NCBI RefSeq assembly: GCF_000003605.2
Contig: NW_003120924.1
Location: 305,755 to 316,912 of the forward strand
Direction of reading: 5' to 3'
Origin: Saccoglossus kowalevskii
Lineage: Eukaryota; Hemichordata; Enteropneusta; Harrimaniidae
DNA length: 11,158 bases
Shown: one piece after another, positions 1-8,116 of the stretch
Layout: each line of letters starts with the position of its first letter
Position numbering within the stretch: the first letter of the stretch is position 1
The notes under the pieces: model-generated
Database searches by the model: none
What the model saw: only the letters and a program-made list of their open reading frames with translations
What the model was told of the DNA's origin: nothing
Program-made: the position numbers and the translations under genes

Positions 1-1165
1 CGAGTCAAACCAAGCATGCTTAGAAACAACAGCCTTATCTATTTTACTATGATAATATTCCGTACAGTCTAGAAACTCTGAGTAAATAAAATATCATATA
101 ATACAATCTATGGGGGCGTGGACCTAAATTTGAAAAAAATGAAATATATAGTAGGGGCGAGGATTATTAGTATTGATTACTCATTATTGTTATTATTATT
201 ATTAGTAGTAGTAGTAGTATGGTACCATTGTGCTACTGATAGTCTGTGATTAAAGTATCGATACATTAATATCGGATTTGCTAATATATATATTTATATA
301 CTTTTTACAGATTTAATTAAATAATCATCAAAATCATTTTTGTATATACTCGTGAGTTTAATAAAATGTTCACTGAGAATGTTTTGATGATAAAAATAGT
401 ATGCTACAGAAATAACTACTAGACGATTTGTGTTTGATTTTTCGACGCATAGATAGGTGAAGAGTGAAGAGTCAAGTACGGTGATTCGATCCCATCCCGT
501 AGATCAAATATCGTGTAGGAGTCCAAACTGTATTACGGTACACATGTAGAGCCAAGGAGAAATAAATAAAAGATAAAATATACATCAATTCACGTCTCTA
601 TTGAAGCTAAACGACCTATAAGTGAAAGAAAAAATATGCAACGAATTAGAGCTAACAGAGGGCTGGTGACGAAGACTTTGTGTGACGTTAGTTGTTGCAA
701 GTGACGGAGTTCACAGATCCTTTTCCCGGAAAACGAAGATGCGGCGTTTCGCAGGCACGCGCACACCGGTAATGAAACATGTACGACCTGATGTTTGTGC
801 TTGCGGATGTACCAATCGACGTGACTCAAATAAGACCCCTTTTTTATCGAATTCCAGCAGACTAACATTTTTGTTTTTGTCGTCGTGACACATACAGACG
901 TCTACTTGAACCTCATTTCCGTACAGACTTGATTTGATATGTACATTCGGAAAAATAAATACTGGTTTCATTTCTAATCATCCATCTACTAAAAATAATG
1001 TAACGTTTCTTGCTATATTCTAAATGACAAACGGTCTGTAAAGTGAGTGATTTTTTGGAAATACGAATCATATGTCACCTGTAGCTAGTTATCGTGAGTA
1101 ATTAGATTCTATTTTTTTTTGAACAAATCCGATCACGCCTGTCAATAATGTGACAGGTCTCTGAT
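1..1165. other. Non-coding or 3' region of the minus-strand gene(s)
   Basis: AT-rich, with the microsatellite at 181-220. No convincing complete exon. On the minus strand a strong acceptor (ttttttctttcacttatag, exon from about 618) precedes only seven codons before a stop. The stretch near 730-640 contains ICELRHLQQL, which could be a receptor helix 10/11 fragment (see findings). Everything else looks like chance frames. Confidence 0.4.
181..220. repeat. Compound (ATT)n-(AGT)n microsatellite
   Basis: Several ATT units (tattattattatt) run directly into five AGT units (agtagtagtagtagt). Short and non-coding. Confidence 0.85.
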
Positions 1166-1171
1166 ACTCAC

Positions 1172-1441
1172 CTACGACAAAATTAAACCATCTCCCATGT
1201 CATCTTCCACTGATTCGTTCACGTACTCTTGGCCAGGGGTCAACGTCTGTCGTGCCATTTCGTTATCAAGAAGTTGTAAGAAGTATCGGTAAAGAAGTTT
1301 CTCTAGGTCTGATTTGTGTTCCGGTGTTTCCAGTGAGTTATCTGTAAGACGTAGAAACACATAAGCTGGATTTAGTAATACTATTATTCCGATATGTGCA
1401 TATTCAGCAGACACGTTGAAGTCTTTTCTTATGCAGTCCAA
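1172..1441 (-). CDS. Exon resembling helices 8-9 of a nuclear-receptor ligand-binding domain (steroid-receptor type)
   Basis: Bounded by an acceptor (ttctttag|TTGGAC, intron AG at 1443-1442) and a consensus donor gtgagt (intron G at 1171). Only one frame is open across its 270 bases, in phase with the acceptor. Residues 11-35 or so (AEYAHIGIIVLLNPAYVF...) fit the receptor helix-8 pattern E-[YF]-x3-x2-I-[IV]-L-L-N. They align well with estrogen receptor, where a similar ...SIILLNSGVYTFL... is followed by a Ser-Leu-Glu turn and a helix with Leu-x-Lys-[IL]; here SLE and LEKLLYRYF follow at the right spacing. The C-terminal stretch (EYVNESVEDDMGDG) is not receptor-like. The frame ends in TAG as the last exon codon, abutting gtgagt; using gtaggt, 4 bases earlier, avoids the stop. 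No zinc-finger DNA-binding exon is in the window, so this may be a lone or relic exon. Alternatively it is a third exon of the peptide precursor through a weak phase-0 donor at 2066. The alignment was made from memory. Confidence 0.4.
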   Translation of the reverse strand: MDCIRKDFNVSAEYAHIGIIVLLNPAYVFLRLTDNSLETPEHKSDLEKLLYRYFLQLLDNEMARQTLTPGQEYVNESVEDDMGDGLILS

Positions 1442-1949
1442 CTAAAGAAATATTATTAGACTATAATTTCACGATTCCTTGAACTCAATTTACTGCCCTC
1501 ATCCTGAGATTCCTCGGCTTATATTACTCGTATTCACAGCCACTACCGTGTATAATGCCACGGTAAAGCCCCTGTCTGTGACGTAGTAATCTCAGTTATA
1601 TCATCATTATGTCAAATGTATGTTTTCAATCAAGGCAAAGATGACGACGATAATTTGATTTCAACCAGCACTCATTGATGTGTAAGACTTCACTTCCACG
1701 TTTTTATTAGCAGGATAAATAACATTGATAGTATATATTGATCTTTTAAGTTGTTCCGAAGCCCTATTCAATTAACTTCGTTGTGATAAATCTACGATTG
1801 TCTTCTGTTGATTTCATTAAACTAACGTAATAAAAACGAAAGTGCTACGATCATGACTTACAACGAGCGTGCCAAATGGCGTCTGGGCAGGATTGAATGC
1901 ACCGACAAACAATTCTCCCCGAATCGTCATATTTACTCTGATTTCTTAT

Positions 1950-1955
1950 TTTAAT
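1950..1955 (-). terminator. Polyadenylation signal ATTAAA for the peptide precursor
   Basis: ATTAAA on the minus strand lies 37 bases after the TAA at 1994-1992. It is followed within about 40 bases by a GT-rich stretch (ttgtttgtcggtg), as expected for a cleavage and polyadenylation site. This six-mer is common by chance in AT-rich DNA, so the position is the main support. Confidence 0.4.
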
Positions 1956-1991
1956 TATGTTATATATCTTGTATGGTGATAAGATTTGAGA

Positions 1992-2140
1992 TTACAGTGA
2001 TTTGAAAAGTGAATTTTTAAAAAGATCCTTAACACTAATTACTAGTGAGTGAGAAAGTCGCGTCACTTGTTTCTCCTCGGCGAATAACGCACCATTCTCA
2101 GTAATCATGTCGTCTATTTCTTCAAACATCTTCTCTACAT
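1992..2140 (-). CDS. Probable second and last coding exon of the peptide precursor (acidic C-terminal associated peptide)
   Basis: A pyrimidine-rich acceptor (ttcactgttctacag, AG at 2142-2141) precedes an exon that is open in only one frame, needing one base from upstream. Exon 1 ends with exactly one spare G, so the join makes GAT (Asp) directly after Gly-Lys-Arg-Arg. The tail begins DVEKMFEEIDDMITENG, acidic and probably helical, then becomes basic and hydrophobic (...VKDLFKNSLFKSL) and stops with TAA at 1994-1992. An ATTAAA lies 37 bases beyond, so this reads well as a terminal exon; the whole precursor would be about 106 residues. The layout of signal peptide, pGlu peptide, Gly-Lys-Arg and acidic helical tail recalls preproGnRH with its associated peptide, but the bioactive sequence is not GnRH-like and homology is not claimed. 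Alternatives: a donor at 2092 (ATG|gtgcgt, phase 1), or a weak one at 2066 (CAA|gtgacg, phase 0) leading to the 1441-1172 exon. The intron of about 1.84 kb holds no other convincing exon. Confidence 0.5.
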
Positions 2141-2654
2141 CTGTAGAACAGTGAACGCGACGATGTGAGATAATGGAGCACCGTTTTAAGTGCAAAAATA
2201 AATTACGTGATAAATTACGGACATCCGTGTCTAAAGATCTAAATAGTTTGATTTAACCGAAAAATCGGAATATATGTCTCTCAATTTCTATAATTCCGTT
2301 GAAGAGAAGTGCATTAAGAGAGGGCACACAGCAATTTAAAAAAAAATTAAGTTTCCGGTACGAATTCCAAATCGTAAAATGAATACCCCAAAACTGCTGG
2401 AACACCATTCGAAAATAGATAGCGATTAAGGCCGTGAGCAATCGGAACGTCTAGGATATTTATTGCAGACGAATTTCGAGAAATCTTGTGAAAATGATAG
2501 ATAAACGAAGACTGTTTTAAATATTATATTCAGTAAGTCCATGTCTCGAGGAAACTTCTTCTATTGACTGTGAAAACAACAGCTGTACGTAATTAAGTTG
2601 AGTGATATAAAACGACTTAAACAGCGTGTGTAACTTAATAATATATTGTACTGC

Positions 2655-2720
2655 AAGTGGAGAAGTATAACAACTCTCTCATATTAATAATTAATAATTA
2701 CTGTTAGAGAATCTCCACTT
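2655..2720. repeat. Small inverted repeat / hairpin, 66 bp
   Basis: AAGTGGAGA (2655-2663) and TCTCCACTT (2712-2720) are perfect inverted repeats, with a partial second stem inside and an AT-rich loop (attaataattaataatt). It is intronic to the peptide gene model. Confidence 0.45.
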
Positions 2721-3377
2721 TTCGTCTAGTAATGTCAGTGTTGCTGTAGTGTAATTGTTTTAGTGAATGTTAACTTAAACACGTGTTCAACACGTATTTG
2801 AATAGATACGAAATTTCGTTTTTACCCAATTGAAAATGTTGATCAATAGCAACGGCGATTTATGATTAACAACGCAATGTAATGTATTGTTTTTGCTATG
2901 TTGTAATACAAAAATGCATGTAAGGGGAATGTGATCACATTTATAGTTGAACGACTCTCTGCACTTTAAATTGGCAATTAATTCAACTAGCAAATCAAGA
3001 GAGCTTTTTGACATAGAATTGTTACTCTCCATTTTTAAATAAACTTTGAAATAGACATGACATAGACATAGTCTTGCTTTTTAAGGAAATGGACAATTTC
3101 ACACAATTTTCGTAAGTTATCAAAAACGTTACTAATTAGTCAAACATACTCTGAAGAAATTTCAACTTCAAGTGTTTTTCTTTCTTTGGATTTTTAGGAC
3201 GTGTATTGCCTGAGAAACACCCTTTTTAGTATTTAAACGTTCCATATAATTACGTGATTACGTTCTCGCTAATCTATTTTTGTTTATTTCTTTTAATCGA
3301 ACGTCTTCATGAATAATTAATCAGGCCACCTTATGCTTAGAGACACTATGTATGAACTATTCCAATCATTGCTATTC

Positions 3378-3469
<92 letters not shown>
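3378..3469. repeat. (ATA)n / (AAT)n microsatellite, about 30 uninterrupted copies
   Basis: A pure trinucleotide run of about 92 bases with no interruption, lying in the first coding intron of the peptide precursor gene. Purity implies recent expansion and probable length polymorphism. Confidence 0.97.
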
Positions 3470-3470
<1 letters not shown>

Positions 3471-3675
3471 TTATGAATATTAATTATGTTGTCATGGAAA
3501 CAATATTTCTAACAACATTAGAAACGATGCGTTATCTAGCAAAAATCAACAAGTTCAACAGAATGGTGATTTTTAGTGCAGCTGACTGCTGTTATTATTA
3601 TATAATTTTATATTATAACACACATAATATCGACGATAAATTAAATCATGTCTTTAACAAAATAATAGAAATTTG

Positions 3676-3687
3676 CCCCCCCCCCCC
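3676..3687. repeat. Poly-C tract of 12
   Basis: Twelve consecutive C residues in otherwise very AT-rich DNA, in the first coding intron of the peptide gene. It is prone to sequencing-length error. Confidence 0.9.
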
Positions 3688-3981
3688 TAAAAAACAAACC
3701 TACCCATATTCCTCGATAACATATACATTGTATTGGACAAACATATACTCTGCTTCAATCTCCGTTAACCTATGATTGATTACAGCAGATTATTAGATTT
3801 CCCAATTAGAATCTGACTCTGGAGATGATACGGGTTGATATAAAATTATGCTGTAAATTGAGATGTCATATTTAGCGATAGGGAGTTTATAATTAAATAG
3901 TATTATTGCGCTAATGAGTAACCATACTGCCATTGTCACGTTAACATCACGCTGAACTACACAATATAATAGAATACGTAC

Positions 3982-4153
3982 CTCTTCGCTTGCCTATACC
4001 CAAGTGATGGAATTGGTTATACTTGACTTTTCCCGTTTGGCGTTTATCGTCTGTTTTTCGTTCTGGTTGCTTGTTCCAAAAATCGTCATACGGCGCTGCA
4101 TATATACACACAATCGTTGCTACGGCAACTACCAGAAGCGTTGTTGTGTGCAT
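3982..4153 (-). CDS. Neuropeptide/peptide-hormone precursor, first coding exon (signal peptide plus amidated peptide)
   Basis: Begins at a true ATG (4153-4151) and encodes 57 codons plus one base. Residues 1-20 form a signal peptide: MHTT, then a hydrophobic stretch LLVVAVATIVCIY ending in Ala-Ala. A spacer (PYDDFW..., residues 21-36) is followed by Lys-Arg (37-38), then QTGKVKYNQFHHLGI (39-53), then Gly-Lys-Arg-Arg (54-57). By the usual rules of prohormone convertase, carboxypeptidase E and PAM processing, this predicts a secreted 15-residue peptide with N-terminal pyroglutamate and C-terminal Ile-amide. A minor Lys-Tyr cut could release YNQFHHLGI-amide. The exon ends at GAG|gtacgt (intron G at 3981), a consensus donor in phase 1. 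Upstream, ttcttcag|GTGGG (intron AG at 4180-4179) is a good acceptor, so a 5'-UTR exon probably lies at higher coordinates. The peptide matches no family I know: it lacks RFamide, GnRH, corazonin, allatotropin or SIFamide endings. Processing is inferred; the motifs are seen. Confidence 0.72.
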
Positions 4154-4173
4154 TTTGGAGATTTGTATTATAT

Positions 4174-4186
4174 CCCACCTGAAGAA
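4174..4186 (-). promoter_or_regulatory. Splice acceptor in the 5' UTR of the peptide precursor gene
   Basis: The minus strand reads a short pyrimidine tract, ttcttcag, then GTGGG, with the exon beginning at 4178, 25 bases upstream of the ATG. Neuropeptide genes often have a non-coding first exon, so transcription probably starts further right. A candidate donor for that exon (GCG|gtgagt, intron G at 5813) exists but sits inside a repeat copy. Confidence 0.45.
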
Positions 4187-4189
4187 TAA

Positions 4190-5800
4190 TAAAACGCAGA
4201 ACTATTATGTTTGTATGTATTTATTGGTAACCAGGGATAGGGATTTAAGCTGTCGATTTTTTAAAAAGAATTATTAGACCACGGGAGATTATTAGACCAC
4301 GGGAGATTTTGAATCCAGGGACGTACAGATCACGCCCCAGAATTATGAAACTTCCGATCATATCCATGAGCGATGCAAATCGCGCGTGAATGAATTATTG
4401 AATATGGATTTTGTGATCATGTAGTTTTGAAATATCGATGTGTTTGTATGAATGCATATCGGTGCGCATGCGTGGTTTTCAGAAATAATATCCGGCATGA
4501 TTACCATCATAGTCGTGTACTAAAAAATCTGAGCCGTAAGCGAGGATAAGCGTTCGTTTAGCATTATTTAAAAAAAATATGGAATATAGAACGATAGATG
4601 GCCTATTGTTGAACTGTTCCTATCGAACACCAACTATTTACTGTATGCGAATAAACCCACGAACGTGTCAATATGAATTACGTTTCATGTCTTGCATAGT
4701 TATTGGAAACTCTTAAACGGCAACCCGGAAATTCATAACTACTACTAACAACGCGTACTAGCAGTAAAACGGCTCGGTGATGTTACTTGAATCACGACAC
4801 AGAATCGTTGAACCGGGTCTCACGAGAACGGATTTAAAAAAAAACGCCGACAAGGTGCACTGCACTTCTCCCTCATGCTTAATTAATTAATGCGTTCTCA
4901 TCCGACGAAGAACTGAGTACGAACCTTTAAGCGCTGGTGTTATATTTCGAAAGACGTTACATCTTTAGTAAAATATTATACATTCTGAGGATCGCTGTGA
5001 GGGATTATATGATGTGACACATGTGTTCTCAGACTGAGAGACACTTTTTATTAGAATACGGATAATCACTGCACAAAATGATTGTTTGGTTGTAATAACA
5101 TGCAATAGGCGCGTATGAATAAACGTACTTATATTCCAGGCGACGTGCCTTTAACAAATTGATAGGTTCGCTATCGATCAAAGCACGCTCCGTTCAATCG
5201 ACGCCTAATCGAGGAAGGAAATTGATATCCTTAGAATGGATGGCGGTTTTAATACAGTGCGTCTGCAGAGACCGTCTACAGAAGAAAAATGTATGCCGAC
5301 ATTTTTGGATTTTTTTTTTGTTAGTATATAATATACTGATCACGACCTCGAGCCTCTATTTCAACTGAGTGCTTTTAAAACGGTTCCCGGATTTTTTTGA
5401 TTGGTATTTACCACATGGTTTTATTTTATGCTGTTGCCCACAAAATACCGACAAAAAAGTATGGTCACATGTGTCAAACGCCTCTTGTATTTGTTATCAT
5501 TGGTTTCGTCATATCTCGTTTCGTTCGGGGTACATAAGGTGGAAAAATAGTTATGAAATGGGTACTTGTGGGTGACCCAAATTATTATGAATTTCTGACG
5601 AGAACTATTTATTCTTATGAAATAAAGCCCTAACATTAATATCTATGAAAATATTTCTAAAAAAAGTGTTTTTATACAGTTTTATCTGAGAAACGTACTT
5701 GCTAAAAATCCCCCAAGTTGATGACTTGTGTTTAAATCAACAAAATAACGTGATAACCTTCGCTCCTTTTTTAAGTCGAACGTCCGAGAACGACCCTAAT
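4190..5800. other. Region without recognisable genes upstream of the peptide precursor
   Basis: Contains the 18-bp duplication and an NRF1-like TGCGCATGCG at 4463-4472, which could belong to the peptide gene's regulatory region. No supported exon on either strand. Confidence 0.4.
4271..4306 (+). repeat. Exact 18-bp tandem duplication
   Basis: ttattagaccacgggaga occurs twice back to back without mismatch, about 95 bases upstream of the peptide precursor's coding exon (minus-strand sense). Confidence 0.9.
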
Positions 5801-5810
5801 ACGCCGCACT

Positions 5811-5872
5811 CACCGCGCAGCGCGTTTCATTTCCGTGTAAACAAACAGTGTATTTTACAAGCATTGTAAATA
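5811..5872 (+). mobile_element. MITE-like element, copy E, distant diverged fragment
   Basis: The stretch gcgcagcgcgtttcatttcc, then gtgtaaacaaacagtgtatt, then ttacaagcattgta, aligns with the middle of copy B (gcgcagcgcg...ttcatgtaaataaacaatgtattttacacgcgttgta in outline). It shows the family is dispersed and not merely a local duplication. Confidence 0.5.
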
Positions 5873-6154
5873 TTGCATATTATTATACATCTGTCACCGT
5901 AATGCCCTAAGTTACATCGTGCCGTAATTTGCCGGTAATTTACGGGGTATTTCATCGTACCATATAAGGAAATGCGAATTCCAAATATAGAATGATTACG
6001 TACGTAAGCGTTCTCGAATAATAAAAACAAACATGGCTGCCGCCAGGGTTTGACCGGACTCCACACAAAGAAGTTTGCTGATTTTGTTCTAAACTTTTTG
6101 GATTTCAGCATTCCCATGATGTATCCTTGAAAGGGAAAGATGTATAATAAGGTT

Positions 6155-6273
6155 ATTACGAGAATACCTTAAAGTAAGCATTTAAACAGTACGCCGTCGC
6201 ATCGACCTCCGATGCGCGTCCGTCGATACTCCCGCTGTTCGTCTTCGTACATACTTTGAGGTATCCTCGTAAT
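6155..6273. mobile_element. Foldback (inverted-repeat) element, 119 bp
   Basis: The left arm ATTACGAGAATACCTTAAAG (from 6155, 22 bases in all) and the reverse complement of the right arm at 6252-6273 agree at 20 of 22 positions. Near the centre sits a second hairpin, cgcatcg-acctc-cgatgcg (6198-6216). It resembles a MITE, but I see no clear target-site duplication, so an unrelated foldback is possible. Confidence 0.55.
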
Positions 6274-6402
6274 GATCTCATAGTTTTACGACGCTTTGCA
6301 ACTTCGGCCCTTGAAAGCAAGATTTTCTTGATTTGGTTATTAACAAGAGTAACCACTGTTTTGGGTACATTTCGTACAATTCCACGCAACTTTGAGTTTT
6401 AC

Positions 6403-6418
6403 TTGATATCGATATCAA
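6403..6418. promoter_or_regulatory. Perfect 16-bp palindrome TTGATATCGATATCAA
   Basis: A complete 16-base palindrome containing TATCGATA, the DRE core bound by DREF/BEAF-type factors in insects. Function here is unknown because the taxon is uncertain. Confidence 0.35.
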
Positions 6419-6569
6419 CATTGTTTATCGTATATAGATGCTCAGTACGAATCACCAGTTCATAACCCCGTGCTCACACTGTGCCATAACTAGCGATTAA
6501 TCTTCATTTGTCTTTACTGATAAGGAACGTCGGCTTTTAACCTTTAACCTTTAACAGTAATGGAGGTCA

Positions 6570-7312
6570 GAGGCAGCCGTTGATATTTAGCATATAATGT
6601 GACACATAGAGAACATAGACAGTTTATGTGCACACAGACTCTACTGTTATCGATATTTGACATATAATGTGACACACAGAGAGCATAAACAGTTTATATG
6701 CACACAGACGGCGACTTTACTGTTATCGAAATTTGACATATAATGTGACACATAGAGAGCATAAACAGTTTATGTGCACACAGACTCTACTGTTATCGAA
6801 ATTTGACATATAATGTGACACAGAGAACATAGACAGTTTATGTGCACACAGACTCTACTGTTATCGATATTTACCATATAATGTGACACATCAAGAGCAT
6901 AAACAGTTTATGTGCACGCCAACTCTAATGTTGTCGATATTTACCATATAATGTGACACACAGAGAGCATAAACAGTTTATGTGCACATCAACTCTACTG
7001 TTATCGATATTTACCATATAATGTGACACATAAAGAGCATAAACAGTTTATGTGCACACCAACTCTAATGTTGTCGATATTTGGCATAGAATGTGACACA
7101 TAGGTAACATAAGCAGTTTATGTGCACACCAACTATAATGTTATCAATATTTGACATATGATGTGACACATAATGTTCGGATTCAGTTAACGTGCACGCC
7201 AACATTAATGTTGTCGATATTTGACATATAATGTGACACATAAAGTTCGGATACAGTTCATGTAAACACCATCTTTATTGTTATCGCTATTTGGCATAGA
7301 ATGTGACGCATT
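6570..7312. repeat. 70-bp tandem minisatellite, about 10.5 copies
   Basis: The landmark catataatgtgacaca (or close variants) begins at 6591, 6661, 6737, 6807, 6875, 6945, 7015, 7085, 7155, 7225 and 7295, giving a period of 70 with one 76 and one 68. Each unit holds that landmark, a hairpin-forming CATAAACAGTTTATG, the palindrome TGTGCACA and a TATCGATA-like stretch. Copies 1-8 are similar. Copies 9-11 at the right edge have diverged and lost the hairpin, the usual result of unequal exchange homogenising the centre. A run of cctttaa repeats (about 6538-6556) lies just to the left. No reading frame is conserved across the units, so it is unlikely to be coding. Confidence 0.95.
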
Positions 7313-7555
7313 GCGGGCGAATTTGAGGTCAAATGCTTGTTATAGTGTATTTGTGATTTCACATTCATCACAACCGTCAAATTGTGAAATAGTTTTATTA
7401 AACAACGCTGTAACTGGTCGTCTAGAACTAAGGCAGCGGTTGTACGTTGCGATAATTATCAAAGCAGGTCACGTGTTAAATGTGTTAAATAACGAAACAA
7501 ACAAGGAGTAGTTAACGACCTACAGTGCGGCAATAGGTGATTTTCTCTACAATTG

Positions 7556-7570
7556 CGAGATCTCGCGAGA
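7556..7570. promoter_or_regulatory. Overlapping palindromes CGAGATCTCG and TCTCGCGAGA
   Basis: Two perfect 10-base palindromes overlap by five bases. TCTCGCGAGA is a known vertebrate promoter element (CGCG element, linked to ZBTB33). It sits at the left of a locally CpG-richer stretch (7560-7900) with no recognisable exon next to it. Confidence 0.3.
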
Positions 7571-7914
7571 TGCATGAAAGACGCGCGTCGAACGTCTGCC
7601 GCAAAAATCGAACGATTTGATTTTGAACTAGAATTCTTTATTTCGTAGCTTACATTGACCGGCCGATCTTCGACAGAGGAATATTGCTTCCGAATACCCT
7701 TACTTAATCGAAATTGCCTATCATGAAATGTGGACAGCACATTATTAAGCATGGAAATGTCTCCGAAATACTTTCGCGTTTGTCGAATCCCACGCGATGT
7801 TTGACGCCACTACGACGCTATGACCTTTGTTTGTCCTGTTTTTACGTTCGATTTCACGCATAACGCGTGATTCTCGCAGTGAACGGAAAATGGTCTATTG
7901 TATCACGACGGATG

Positions 7915-8116
7915 GACGACCACATCGCAATAGCATATCAGGTAGCTAACGAGTTGTGGCAATTACCTCCCGACGACTACATCAAAGGGTCATGTCTGTA
8001 TCACTGAGTTAACCCTTTATTTTGCGACAATTGCACCTATACGACTATTCCACAGGGTCATAGCATGTAGTTACTTTGCGGTAATTGCGTTCCGACGAAC
8101 ACATCACAGGGTCATT
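7915..8116 (+). repeat. Degenerate tandem repeat, about four units of 54-68 bp
   Basis: Units begin near 7915, 7972, 8040 and 8094 with gacgac(c/t)acatc-like sequence, followed in three of them by a(c/a)agggtcat. The intervening parts share gtagyta, ttg(t/c)gg(c/t)aatt and similar pieces. Spacing is irregular and divergence high, suggesting an old array. Confidence 0.5.

Larger units (their letters stand above)
2150..3975. other. First coding intron of the peptide precursor model
   Basis: AT-rich sequence holding the hairpin at 2655-2720, the trinucleotide run and the poly-C tract. A minus-strand ATG frame (3032-2787, 81 codons) has a good start context but AT-driven composition and no splice support. 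Confidence 0.5.

Noticed and set aside
1544-1565. Hairpin taccgtg...cacggta
   Set aside because: A 7-bp stem with an 8-base loop is within chance expectation, and there is no T-run or other context for a function.
2787-3032. 81-residue minus-strand frame with a good ATG context
   Set aside because: AT-driven composition, no signal peptide, domain or splice support, and it lies within an intron of a better gene model.
3473-3775. 100-residue + strand frame after the AAT run
   Set aside because: Composition (poly-Tyr/Ile, a proline run from the poly-C tract) reflects simple sequence, and no motif or splice support is present.
4004-4277. Two + strand frames opposite the peptide exon
   Set aside because: They are the complement of the better-supported minus-strand coding exon.
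5960-5969. CArG/SRF box CCATATAAGG
   Set aside because: Perfect consensus, but about one such match is expected by chance in AT-rich DNA of this length.
6570-7312. CRISPR-like array
   Set aside because: The units are directly adjacent 70-bp copies with no unique spacers, and the context is an animal-type genome.
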